A stretch of 64,000 bases of DNA from Anaerotruncus sp. (lineage in GTDB: Bacteria; Bacillota; Clostridia; Oscillospirales; Acutalibacteraceae): NCBI GenBank assembly GCA_022009795.1, contig CP091724.1:1658501-1722500 (forward strand), given 5' to 3'. Both the position numbers and the translations under genes were made by a program. Within the stretch, counting starts at the first letter, position 1. Each line of letters starts with the position of its first letter. Below are positions 18,682-28,861 of this stretch, in pieces. The notes under the pieces were generated by a model. It worked only from the letters and a program-made list of their open reading frames with translations. It searched no databases and was not told the DNA's origin.

Positions 18682-21446
18682 TCAGTTTTTCTTGGCCTGC
18701 TGTGCAAGCTTTTCCGGTGAGCCGCAGCATTTTTTGTATTTTTTGCCGCTGCCGCAGGGGCATGGGTCGTTGGGGCCCACCTTTTTGCCTTTTCTTACAG
18801 GCTCTTGCTTAACGGAATCATCGCCGCCCGAGGAGGTTGCCGTAACCTTTGCAACCGCCTTGCGCTCAACATCCTCTCTGCGCCTAACAACCGTTGTGAA
18901 CATCATCTGCACGGTGTTTTCGCGGATGGTTGCCGTCATTTCGTCAAACATATCATAGGATTCCATTCTGAATGCCACAACGGGATCCTGCTGTGCATAG
19001 GAGCGAAGATGGATGCCCTCTTTAAGATCGTCCATCGCGTCAATGTGATCCATCCAAAGTGAGTCAACATTGTGAAGCAGAATTTTTCTTGAAAGATCTT
19101 TGTAAATTTCGTCGCCGAAAAGCTCTCTTCTTTCATCAAGCTTCTTTCTGCCGATTTCTTTAAGCATTTCAACGATTTCGTCAAAGCTTAAATCGTCAAG
19201 CTTTGCAAGCTCTTCCTCGTTGAGCAGCCAGCCCTTGTATTTTTTTCTTTAAGGCCGTTAAGGTTCCAATCCGCCTTGTGTGCGTCTTTTGCACAGTAAA
19301 CGGGCACATTGGCTTCAATGCTGGTGTCGAGCATGTCGATAATCTTGTCGGAAAGATCCATTCCGTCAAGCACCATATCGCGCTGCTTGTAAATAAGCTC
19401 GCGCTGGCGGTTCATAACATCGTCGTATTGCAGGGTTTGCTTTCTGATTGCAAAGTTTCTGCCTTCAACCTTCTTTTGTGAGGATTCAACGGTGTTTGAA
19501 ATCATTTTGCTTTCAATCGGCATATCCTCGTCAACCTTAAGCCTTGCCAAAACGGCTTTCATTCTGTCGCCGCCGAAAAGGCGCATAAGATCGTCTTCCG
19601 TGGAGAGGAAGAATTGCGATTTACCGGGATCGCCCTGCCTTCCGGCACGGCCGCGAAGCTGATTGTCTATACGGCGCGAATCGTGGCGCTCGGTGCCCAA
19701 AATAAACAGGCCGCCCGCCTCGCGAACCTTATCGGCTTCGTCTTTAATCTGCTCTTTGTATTTGTTTTCAAGCTCTTGGAATTTTGCCCTTGCCTCAAGG
19801 ATTTCTTCATCCTCGGTTTCGGCAAAGCCCTTTGCCTCGGCAATAAGCTCCTCGGGGTATTGCAGCTTTTTCATTTCGGCAGTTGCCAAAAATTCTGCGT
19901 TACCGCCAAGCATAATGTCGGTTCCGCGCCCCGCCATGTTTGTGGCGATGGTTACGGCGCCGAGCTTGCCTGCCTGCGCAATTATTTCAGCCTCGCGCTC
20001 GTGATTCTTTGCGTTGAGCACATTGTGCTTAATGCCTTCCTTTTTAAGCATTTTTGAAAGAATTTCGCTCTTTTCGATGCTGATTGTGCCCACAAGGATA
20101 GGCTGGTTGTTTTCGTGTGTTTCCTTGATTTGCTGAATGATGTGCTTGTATTTCGCTCTTTCCGTTTGGAAAATAACATCGGGCAAATCCTTGCGGATAA
20201 GCGGCTTGTTTGTGGGGATTTCAACAACATCCAGCTTGTAGATTTCGCTGAATTCCTGCGATTCGGTGGATGCCGTACCCGTCATACCGGAAAGCTTTTT
20301 GTAAAGGCGGAAATAGTTTTGGAAGGTGATGGTGGCAAGCGTTTTGCTTTCGTGCTCAACCTTAACGCCCTCTTTTGCCTCGATGGCCTGGTGCAAGCCG
20401 TCGTTGTATCTTCTGCCGAGCATAATACGGCCGGTAAATTCGTCAACGATAAGCACTTGGCCGTCCTTAACAACATAATCTATATCCCTGCGCATAACGC
20501 CGATTGCCTTGATTGCCTGGTTGATATGGTGAAGCAACGTTGTGTTTTCCATATCCATCAGGTTTTCAACGCCGAAATATTCCTCGGCTTTTTTAACGCC
20601 TCTTTGAGTAAGCGTTGCCGTGCGGGCTTTTTCGTCAACCACGAAATCGCCGTCATATGTGTCTTCAGTGTCCTGCTTTTCGTCCATCTGGGCAACCTTG
20701 TCCATTTTGAGGGTGCGCGCAAAATCGTTTGCCCTGCGGTAAAGGTCGGTGGATTGATCGCCGCGGCCGCTGATGATAAGTGGGGTTCGCGCCTCATCGA
20801 TAAGAATGGAGTCAACCTCGTCCACGATTGCGAAATTGTGGCCTCTTTGCACCTTTTGCTCTTTATAAAGCACCATGTTGTCTCTCAAATAATCGAAGCC
20901 CATTTCGTTGTTGGTGCCGTAGGTGATATCGCAGTTGTATGCCTCTTGGCGCTGCGCGTTTGTTTTTTCGTGAATGATAAGGCCTGCGCTGAGACCGAGG
21001 AAGCGGTAAAGCTTGCCCATCCATTCGCAGTCGCGCTTTGCAAGGTAATCGTTTACGGTAACGATATGCACGCCCTTGCCCTCAAGCGCGTTAAGGTAAG
21101 CCGGCAGAGTGGCCACAAGGGTTTTGCCTTCGCCGGTTTTCATTTCGGCAATTCTGCCCTGGTGCAGAATGATGCCGCCGATAATCTGCACATAAAAGTG
21201 CTTCATTCCGAGCACTCTCCACGCGCCCTCGCGGCAAACCGCGAAAGCATCGGGCAAAATATCGTCAAGCGTTTCGCCTGCGGCAAGCCTGTCTTTCAGA
21301 ATTTGTGTTTGGGAAACAAGCTCTTTGTCGCTCATTTTGCCGTATTTATCTTCAAGCGCCATAACCTTGTCTGCGGTTTTCTTTACCCGCTTAACTTCTT
21401 TTGCGGAATAATCGCCGAAGATAGCCGTTAAAAATTTATTTGCCAT
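18682..21446 (-). CDS. secA: Preprotein translocase ATPase SecA
   Basis: About 915 residues. Motor of the Sec export channel, moving unfolded preproteins across the membrane. Visible parts: 'FGDYSAKEVKRVKKTADKV' start, Walker A TGEGKTLVA, DEVDSILIDEARTPL (DEAD-like box), 'MTGTASTE', 'NMAGRGTDIMLGG', 'QLRGRAGRQGDPG', and the C-terminal zinc motif CPCGSGKKYKKCCG that contacts SecB or ribosomes. One frame break at about 19245 (T7 run) just inside the helical scaffold domain; the two pieces join seamlessly. Confidence 0.95.
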
Positions 21447-21540
21447 TATTACACCTCTGTTGAGTTATAGTTATTTTTTTCAAACTTATTAAATAATTAT
21501 TTTATCATACGCGGAGTATAAAGTCACGCTTTTTTTGCAT

Positions 21541-22140
21541 TTATTTGGCAATAATTTCTTTTATTGCTTTAAGAGCGCCGCCCGAAACGGCATTTTCGGC
21601 GTCTTCATCAAAGCCCAGCACAAGGCATCCGTCGCCCTGCGAAACGCTCAGGGTTATCGTTTGTTCGTCGCTTTGCATTCCGGCGGCGGAAATTTTATCC
21701 GTCAGCGTTTTCAAATTGGTGTCAAGCCAGCTGTTGTTGCTCAGGTTGCCGAGCAGCTGCATTGTGCTGTAGGTTCCCAAAAGCTCTTTGGTAAACGAAG
21801 CGGCAGGCTCGTATAAATCCTTGTTTTTAACGGAAACCGTCACCGTTTTTGCGTCAACATCGATTGATTTTTATCTCGTATGTTAAATTCTCGAAAATCG
21901 CCTTGCCCAAATCGGAAAATTGTGAGTGCGATTTCGCATAATTTATAATAACATTAAGCGTGGAGGAATCAACGAATTTTTTTCAAGCTTATCCGTGTCG
22001 AAATCCACAAGGGCGGCAAAAGCCGTTTCCGTTGTTTTTTTGATATTGTCCTCGGTTAAATCGGAGCTTGTTTTTGAGCAGGAGCAAAGCGTTGCTCCCA
22101 AAAGAACTATGCAAAGAATTGCCGAAATCATTTTTTTCAT
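21541..22140 (-). CDS. Small secreted lipoprotein
   Basis: About 200 residues. The start at 22140 gives MKKMISAILCIVLLGATLCS then C, a lipobox with a Ser at -1. The mature part begins KTSSDLTEDNIKKTTETAF and continues, after two homopolymer breaks near 21980 and 21870, to 'TVTVSVKNKDLYEPAASF', 'LKTLTDKISAAGMQSDEQTI', 'GGALKAIKEIIAK'. It resembles DUF4878/DUF5105-type lipoproteins that carry a cystatin/NTF2-like fold, but no family is certain and no function is known. Confidence 0.6.
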
Positions 22141-22447
22141 TGTCGTTGCCGCCTTTCGCGAATTATTTAAATTTTTCTTAATATTTTTCTGAGCCGTTTT
22201 TTTATCGGCATAGAGTATTATATATAAACGCCGCCGTTTTTTCAACATTTGGGCGCAATTGTTAATAAAAAGATTTGAATTGTTGAAATAAAGAATTTGT
22301 TTTTTTCGCCGCCGGTTTTTTTGCCGCAAAGGCGTTTATTGCCGCCGGAGCGGAGCAAAATATATGTAAATTGCACGAAAAATGCGGCGAAACAATGCCG
22401 TTTTTCTATAAAAAGTATCAAAATTATTAAAAATCACGCGATATAAA

Positions 22448-22525
22448 TTGCATATCAGGTGCACATATGGTATAATTGGGAAAAATTATGTGCATATATG
22501 GCATATTGCGGCTTTTTTGCCGCTT
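22448..22525 (+). promoter_or_regulatory. Promoter with an early terminator (leader of the sugar transferase)
   Basis: TTGCAT, 17-nt spacer ending TGG, TATAAT (22471-22476). About 25 nt past the expected start site is GCGGC-tttttt-GCCGC followed by TTTTT (22506-22525), a compact terminator 140 nt before the next gene. The start site is flanked by GCACATA (22461) and TATGTGC (22487), an inverted repeat that could bind a regulator. The rest of 22141-22447 is AT-rich with nothing I can name. Confidence 0.5.
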
Positions 22526-22662
22526 TTTCGGCGCGCTTTGCGCCTTTGTTAATTTGCAATTTAATATTCAAACAATAAAAATGATAATCAAGACTTATAA
22601 ATGAATTTCCTGCAAAGGGGGAATATTAAAGGGCTGACTTCGCTTTGCGAAATGCCGTTGTT

Positions 22663-23280
22663 ATGAAAGCTTTTTTTAAAAAATGGTTTGCGCCTATCAA
22701 GTTTAAGCGCCTTTTTGATATAGTGGTGTCGTTTCTTGCGCTGGTTATTCTTTCGCCGCTGTTTCTTGTTATCTGCGTTATAAATTTCTTCACGCCGGAC
22801 ACAAGTGTTTTCTTCAGCCACGAAAGAAGAGGTCGCAAGGGCAAGCCTTTCAAAATATATAAATTCCAAACAATGAAAAACAATACTCCCAACTGCGCAA
22901 CGGGCGAGCTTGAAAACCCCGAGCAATATATCACGAAATTCGGCAGGTTTTTGCGCAAAACAAGCCTTGATGAATTGCCGCAGCTTTGGAATATTTTGAA
23001 AGGCGATATGAGCTTTGTGGGCCCGCGCCCGCTTATATCAAGCGAAATCAGGGCGCACAGAATGCGCCTAGAATACGGCGTTTACCGCTTTCGCCCCGGC
23101 CTTACCGGCCTTGCTCAAATTAAGGGAAGAGACAGTATTTCCCTTATGAAAAAAATGAAATACGATAAGCTTTATTGCGATAATTGGAGCCTTAAACTCG
23201 ATTTAACGATTCTGCTGCAATCCGTTGGCGTTTGCATCAGGCAGGAGGGCTTCCACGAGGGCATTTATCACCGCAGATGA
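22663..23280 (+). CDS. Undecaprenyl-phosphate sugar-1-phosphate transferase
   Basis: 205 residues. Starts extracellular polysaccharide repeat units by moving a sugar-phosphate from a nucleotide sugar to undecaprenyl phosphate at the inner leaflet. The single re-entrant/membrane helix (FDIVVSFLALVILSPLFLVI) precedes the catalytic block 'FKIYKFQTMKNN', 'LRKTSLDELPQLWNILKGDM', 'SFVGPRPL', 'RPGLTGLAQIKGRDSI', all hallmarks of the bacterial sugar transferase family. Length fits the minimal (PglC-like) form. Start chosen at ATG 22663; a TTG lies six codons earlier and neither has a strong ribosome binding site. No other glycan genes are adjacent. Confidence 0.88.
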   Translation: MKAFFKKWFAPIKFKRLFDIVVSFLALVILSPLFLVICVINFFTPDTSVFFSHERRGRKGKPFKIYKFQTMKNNTPNCATGELENPEQYITKFGRFLRKTSLDELPQLWNILKGDMSFVGPRPLISSEIRAHRMRLEYGVYRFRPGLTGLAQIKGRDSISLMKKMKYDKLYCDNWSLKLDLTILLQSVGVCIRQEGFHEGIYHRR

Positions 23281-23325
23281 TGCCTTGCCAATAATTCGGC
23301 ACCTTGCCGAAACGGAGATGTGATA

Positions 23326-26300
23326 ATGGAAAGAAATTTTGTTGACGGATATTTGGAATGGCAGTCAGATCCAGAAATAACTGGGGTAAACAAGCTGCCG
23401 CAGCATGCAAATTTAATGCCTTATTCGGATTTTGAAGAGGCAAAAAAATGCAATCGCCTTGAATCCTCCTGCTGCCGCCTTTTAAACGGCAAATGGAAAT
23501 TCAAGCTCTATAAAAACTATGCTTACAGACCTACGGATTTTGCTCAGCCGCATTATGATGCGCATAATTGGGACAGTGTTATCGTTCCCGGTTCGTGGAC
23601 AATGCAGGGCTACGACCAAAATCAGTATTGCAATGTTCGTTATCCATGGGAGGGGCACGAGGATATCTGCCCGCCGAATGCACCCACAAAGCACAATCCC
23701 GTGGGCTGCTATCTTAAAAAAATTTATATCAACAAATCCGTGCTTTCCAAAAGAGTTGTTATTTGCTTTGACGGCGTTGAAGCCGCGTTTTATCTTTATG
23801 TAAACGGCGAAAGGGTGGGCTATTCAGAATCCTCATTTAACTGCAGCGAATTTGATATTTCCCGCTATCTTGTTGAGGGCTCAAATGTTATCGGCGTTGA
23901 GGTTTACCGCTGGTGCACGGGCAGCTGGCTTGAATGCCAGGATATGTGGCGCATGGCGGGCATTTTCAGAGATGTTTATATTTACACCACCGAGCGCGAA
24001 TATATTCGCGACTATATCATAAATGCCGTGCCGAGCGAAACGCTTGCGGACGGTTATTTTGATGTTATCGTTAAAACAAACGGCGCTTATGAAGGGCTTT
24101 CGATTGATTTAAGCATTCTTGATGAAAACGGCGAAACCGTTGCGATAGACAGCCGCTATGCAAATGAAGATAATGTTACCCCGCTTAAAGCAATCGTAAC
24201 GGGCGCAAAGCTTTGGAGCGCAGAGGCTCCCAATCTTTACACACTTGTGATCACTCTTAAAAACAACGGAATTCCAACCGAATATTTAAGCACGAAATTC
24301 GGCTTCAGAAAGGTTGAAATTAAGGACGGCATTATTCGCATAAACGGCGAAAGGGTTGTGTTTAAGGGCACAAATCGCCACGAATTCGATTGCCGCCTCG
24401 GCCGCGTTATGACCGAGGAAACCATGCTTAAAGATATTTTGCTTATGAAGCAAAACAACATCAATGCCGTGCGCACCTCGCACTATCCCAACTGCGTGCG
24501 CTGGCTTGAACTTTGCGATGAATACGGTCTTTATGTTATTGATGAAAATAATATGGAAAGCCACGGCACAAACCGCTCGCGCATAATCGGCTGCCCGCAA
24601 ATTCCGGGTTCGCGCCCCGAATGGGAAAAGGCGTGCATGGAGCGCATAAAGGCGCTTTATAACCGCGATAAAAACCGCACCTGCGTTGTGTGCTGGAGCC
24701 TCGGCAACGAAAGCCTCGGCGGCGAAATTCCGAAAAAAATGTATAAATGGATTAAAGAACAGGATCCCTCGCGCTTTGTTCATTTTGAATGTGCCGGCGA
24801 TCCGAATGAAAAAAACCTTTCCGATGTACAGTCGCATATGTATGCAAAGCCATGGGATTGCGAGGAATATGCCGTAACGCAAAGAGACGGCAGGCCTTAT
24901 ATCCTTTGCGAATTCACTCACGCCATGGGCAATTCCTGCGGCTCAACCCAGGAATACACCTATCTTTGGGATAAATATCCCTGCTTGCAGGGCGGCTTCG
25001 TTTGGGATTGGGTTGATCAGGCGATTATGACAACGGATGAAAACGGCACAGAATATCTTGCCTACGGCGGTGATTTCGGCGATGAGCCTAACGACGGCCA
25101 TTTCTGCGGAAACGGGCTTTTGTTTGCAGATCGTACCCCCACCCCGAAGCTTTACGAAATCAAAAAGCTTTATCAAAATGTTGATTTCAAAGCAATAGAC
25201 GCCGAAAAAAAGGCGTTATCGAAATAAAAAAACAAATTTCTTTTTCGATGATTTAAGCGAATATGAGTTTTATTGGTGCCAGTGCTCGGATAAGGGCGTG
25301 CTGCGCGAGGGCACGGTTGATGTAAGAATCAAGCCGGGCACCAAAGCGGTTGTTGATTTGGAATTAAACAGAATAACAAACACGGAATGCTATCTTAACC
25401 TTGCGCTTCGCACCAAGGAGGATAATGCTTGGAGCAAGGCGGGGCACATCGTTGCCGATGAACAGTTTGTTATAAATGAATTTGAAAACACATATGATGA
25501 ATTGGAGCCCGGCGAGGAGCTTGTGGTGGCCGATACATATGGCTCGCTTCGTATTTTTACGGAGGATATAAACATCCGCTTTGAAAGGCGCGAACGCAAT
25601 CAGCTTTATTCCGTTAAGGTTGGCGGCGAGGAGCTGCTTGCCGCACCCGTTCGCCTTAATTTCTGGCGTGCGCTCACGGATAACGACAGAGGAAACAGAG
25701 CAGGCTCAAGACTCGGCTGCTGGCGCGACGCGGGCAATGCCCCCGGAATTTACAACAACACCAAATTCTCGATTGAGGGCTATAAAATTCTTGAAAACGG
25801 CAAAAAGGTTATCGTCACCTGCGGCGCAACCGTTTGCACTCAGCCGGAATCGAAGGCAATAATGATTTACACAATCACTTCAAACGGAATAGAGGTTGAT
25901 ATGCAGTTCAGAGCGGGCGAGGGCCTGCCGGAAATTCCGGAGGTTTCAATGCTGTTTGAGCTGCCCGGTGATTTTGAAAACATCACTTATCTCGGCGCCG
26001 GCCCGTTTGAAAATTATATAGACAGAAAATGCGCCGCTCAAATCGGGCTTTATAATGACACCGTAACGAATATGTACACGGATTATCTGAAGCCCCAGGA
26101 ATGCGGAAACCGCACCGGTGTGCGCTATGCCACGCTGGTCGGCAACAAAAAGGCAATCACATTCATTGCCGAGCCGGTTATGGAATTTAACGCAAGCCAT
26201 TATCTGCCGATGCAGCTTGAAAACGCTTGGCACAAAAAGGAATTGCCGCAAAGCGATAAAACAATAGTTCGCGTTATCGCGCGCCAGCAGGGCGTCGGCG

Positions 26301-26389
26301 GGTACGACAGTTGGGGAGCAACCTGCAACGAGCTTTATATGAATAAATCGGATAAGCTCTATCGCCTTAAATTCCAAATCAGATTTTGA
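23326..26389 (+). CDS. lacZ: GH2 beta-galactosidase
   Basis: About 1020 residues, the length of full LacZ. Hydrolyses beta-galactosides. Domains in order: jelly-roll 'GYDQNQYCNVRYPWEGHEDI', 'RMAGIFRDVYIY', TIM barrel with 'AVRTSHYP', acid/base Glu462 in CWSLGNES, nucleophile Glu529 in ILCEFTHAMGNS, 'GGFVWDWVDQAI', and the C-terminal supersandwich 'FWRALTDNDRGN', 'YLGAGPFENYIDRK', 'ECGNRTGVRY'. No signal peptide, so cytoplasmic. GGAG precedes ATG 23326. Frame breaks cluster at 25204-25245 (A7, A7, T5). No lactose permease is adjacent. Confidence 0.92.
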
Positions 26390-26548
26390 TTTTGCCGTCG
26401 CGCGGCTCAAAGGCAAAAGCGAAACTTCTCAACAAAGAATTAAGAATTTTTTTAATATTCTTGACTTTTTTTGCGTTCGGAGTATAATATTATTCGCTAA
26501 ATACTGTTTATTTTTGTTATAAATATTAAAGTAAAAGAGGATGAAGAA

Positions 26549-27981
26549 ATGAGTTCTTTTAAGGAAGCCGCTATGTCTTTTGCGGTAAAAAAAGCAGTTA
26601 AATACGCTCGCAAGGATTTCGATAAGAATGCGCCCAAAATCCTTTCATTGTTGGAAGCGGCGGATGTTAAAAAGGTAAACAGAACCACTTATGCCGGCCT
26701 GCACAAGGTGCTTGACGATCCCGAAAACAACTGGATGAAATTTGCCAAATCTCTTGTGTGCGACACTAATGAGCACACCCTTGAAAAAATGATTCCGCCC
26801 ATGATGAATGTGGCAATCAACAGCTATTCCAAAAGAATGGAAAGCATTGAAAAGTATGGCTGCAATGTGCCTTGGGCAATTCTTATGGACCCCACGGCTG
26901 CCTGCAATCTTAAATGCATTGGCTGCTGGGCTGCGGAATACGGCCATTCAAGCCAGCTGTCTTATGATGATTTAACAAGAATTATCAATCAGGGCAAAGA
27001 GCTTGGCACTTATATGTATCTTTACACAGGCGGCGAGCCCACAATGCGCAGAAAGGATCTTATGCGCATATGCCGCGAAAATCCGGATTGCATTTTCATG
27101 AGCTTCACAAACGGCACTTTGATTGACGACAGTTTTGCAGACGAAATCGGCGATGTCGGCAACTTCTTCCCGGCGTTCTCAATTGAAGGCTATGAAGAGG
27201 AAAACGATTTCCGCCGCGGCCAGGGCACATTTAAAAAGTGCACCGCAGCTATGAAAAGGCTTAAAGACAGAGGTATTCCTTTCGGCGCTTCTCTTTGCTA
27301 CACAAGCAAAAACACCGACTTGCTTTCCTCGGATGAATATATGGATTGGCTTATCGATCAGGGCGTTAAGTTTGCGTGGTTCTTCACATATATGCCCACG
27401 GGCAACGGCGCCGTAACGGATCTTATGGTTTCTGCCGATCAGCGTGCCACAATGTATAAAAAAATGCACGAATGGCGCGAAACAAAGGCAATCTTTGCCC
27501 TTGATTTCTGGAACGACGGCGAATATGTTCAGGGCTGCATCGCAGGCGGCAGGCATTATTTCCACATCAATTCAAACGGTGATTGCGAGCCTTGTGCGTT
27601 TGTTCACTATTCAAATGTTAATATTAAAGAGCATTCCGTGCTTGAGGCTCTTCAAAGCCCGCTCTTTATGGAATATAAAAAAAGAACCAGCCCTTCAGCA
27701 ACAATATGCTTCGCCCTTGCCCCGTGCTTGATAACCCCGGCGCAATCAGCAAAATGGTGGCTGCTTCGGGCGCATATTCCACGGAAATGCAGCATCCCGA
27801 ATCTGCAAACGAATTGTTTGATAAAACAATCGAGCATGCAAAGCTTTGGAAAATCAAGGCGGATGAATTGTTTGACCGCAATGAATATATCGCAAAGCAT
27901 GTTAAGGATGAAAATATGTATAACTTTGAGAAAAGCGATGAAGAGCGCGATTTCTCCGAGTTTGTTAAAACAGAGGAATAA
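26549..27981 (+). CDS. Radical SAM protein with C-terminal SPASM-like Cys region
   Basis: About 477 residues. The [4Fe-4S]/SAM motif is CNLKCIGC (C-x3-C-x2-C) at about residue 118, followed by 'YLYTGGEPTMRRKDLM' (GGEP SAM-binding motif). The C-terminal part has further cysteines (QGCIAGGRHYFHINSNGDCE, PCAFVHYS, and MLRPCPVLDN after the break), which fit an auxiliary cluster of the SPASM type. A helical N-terminal extension of about 100 residues precedes the barrel. The substrate is unknown; no peptide precursor gene is adjacent, so it is not an obvious RiPP enzyme. The frame breaks once near 27680 (A7). Confidence 0.8.
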
Positions 27982-27997
27982 TTTAATATTCGTTTTC

Positions 27998-28024
27998 AAG
28001 GGCGTATCACGGCGATACGCCCTT
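27998..28024 (+). terminator. Terminator of the radical SAM gene
   Basis: AAGGGCGTATC-acggc-GATACGCCCTT followed by TT. Confidence 0.85.
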
Positions 28025-28158
28025 TTAAGCAGTTGAGAATAACACGCCGAAGCCGCGCTGAAAATGTGCTCGGCCTGCTTTCGGCTGCTAAAGCCGTGCG
28101 GGGAATGCTTAAAATCCGCCCTGCGGCAGATAATAAATCGGAAAGGCGATGAGATATT

Positions 28159-28749
28159 ATGCTTTTCGGCAAAAAAAGCGGCGCATATGATTATATAATA
28201 GCGGGGCTGGGCAATCCCGGTGCAAAGTATGAAATGACCCGCCACAACGCCGGCTTTCTTGCAATCGATATGCTTGCAATGAAGCAAAATAAGGAAATAA
28301 AGCGCCTTAAATTCCATGCGCTCACCTGCGATGCGGAAATAGAGGGCAAAAAATGCCTTTTGATGAAGCCGCAAACCTTTATGAATAATTCGGGCGAGGC
28401 AATCGGCGAGGCGGCAAAGTTCTATAAAATCCCGCCGCAAAATATTATTGTGCTTTCCGATGATATTTCGCTTGATGTGGGTAAAATCCGAATCAGGCGC
28501 AAGGGCTCGGCAGGCGGGCACAACGGATTAAAAAGCATTATCGCCCATCTTGGCAGCGAGGATTTTCCGCGCGTTAAAATCGGAGTGGGCAAAAAGCCGA
28601 ATGCTTATATGGATTTGGCGGATTGGGTGCTCGGCCGATTTCCGAAGGAGCTTGAGCCGCAGCTTAAAGAGGCTCTTGAAAATGCCGATGGCGCAATATC
28701 GCTTATCGTGCAGGATAAATTTGACCGTGCAATGAATCTTTATAACTGA
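28159..28749 (+). CDS. pth: Peptidyl-tRNA hydrolase
   Basis: 196 residues, unbroken. Frees tRNA from stalled peptidyl-tRNA. 'IIAGLGNPGAKYEMTRHNAG' with catalytic His29, 'KPQTFMNNSG', 'VLSDDISL' and 'RRKGSAGGHNGLKSII' are all present. A short extension (MLFGKKSGA) precedes the usual start. It sits directly ahead of mfd, the standard Firmicutes order. Confidence 0.95.
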   Translation: MLFGKKSGAYDYIIAGLGNPGAKYEMTRHNAGFLAIDMLAMKQNKEIKRLKFHALTCDAEIEGKKCLLMKPQTFMNNSGEAIGEAAKFYKIPPQNIIVLSDDISLDVGKIRIRRKGSAGGHNGLKSIIAHLGSEDFPRVKIGVGKKPNAYMDLADWVLGRFPKELEPQLKEALENADGAISLIVQDKFDRAMNLYN

Positions 28750-28861
28750 TTAAAGGCTCGGTAAGCGCCGCTTCGGAGTTTGCAGAGAAATATTATTTTA
28801 AAGGCGGTTTAAACTGCATTTTTAAATCATAAACTTGAAAAATATTTAAAGGAAAAAAACT

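Noticed and set aside
20115..21431. A 438-codon open frame on the plus strand across secA
   Set aside because: It is antisense to clearly coding secA, has no ribosome binding site, and its residues follow from secA codon use.
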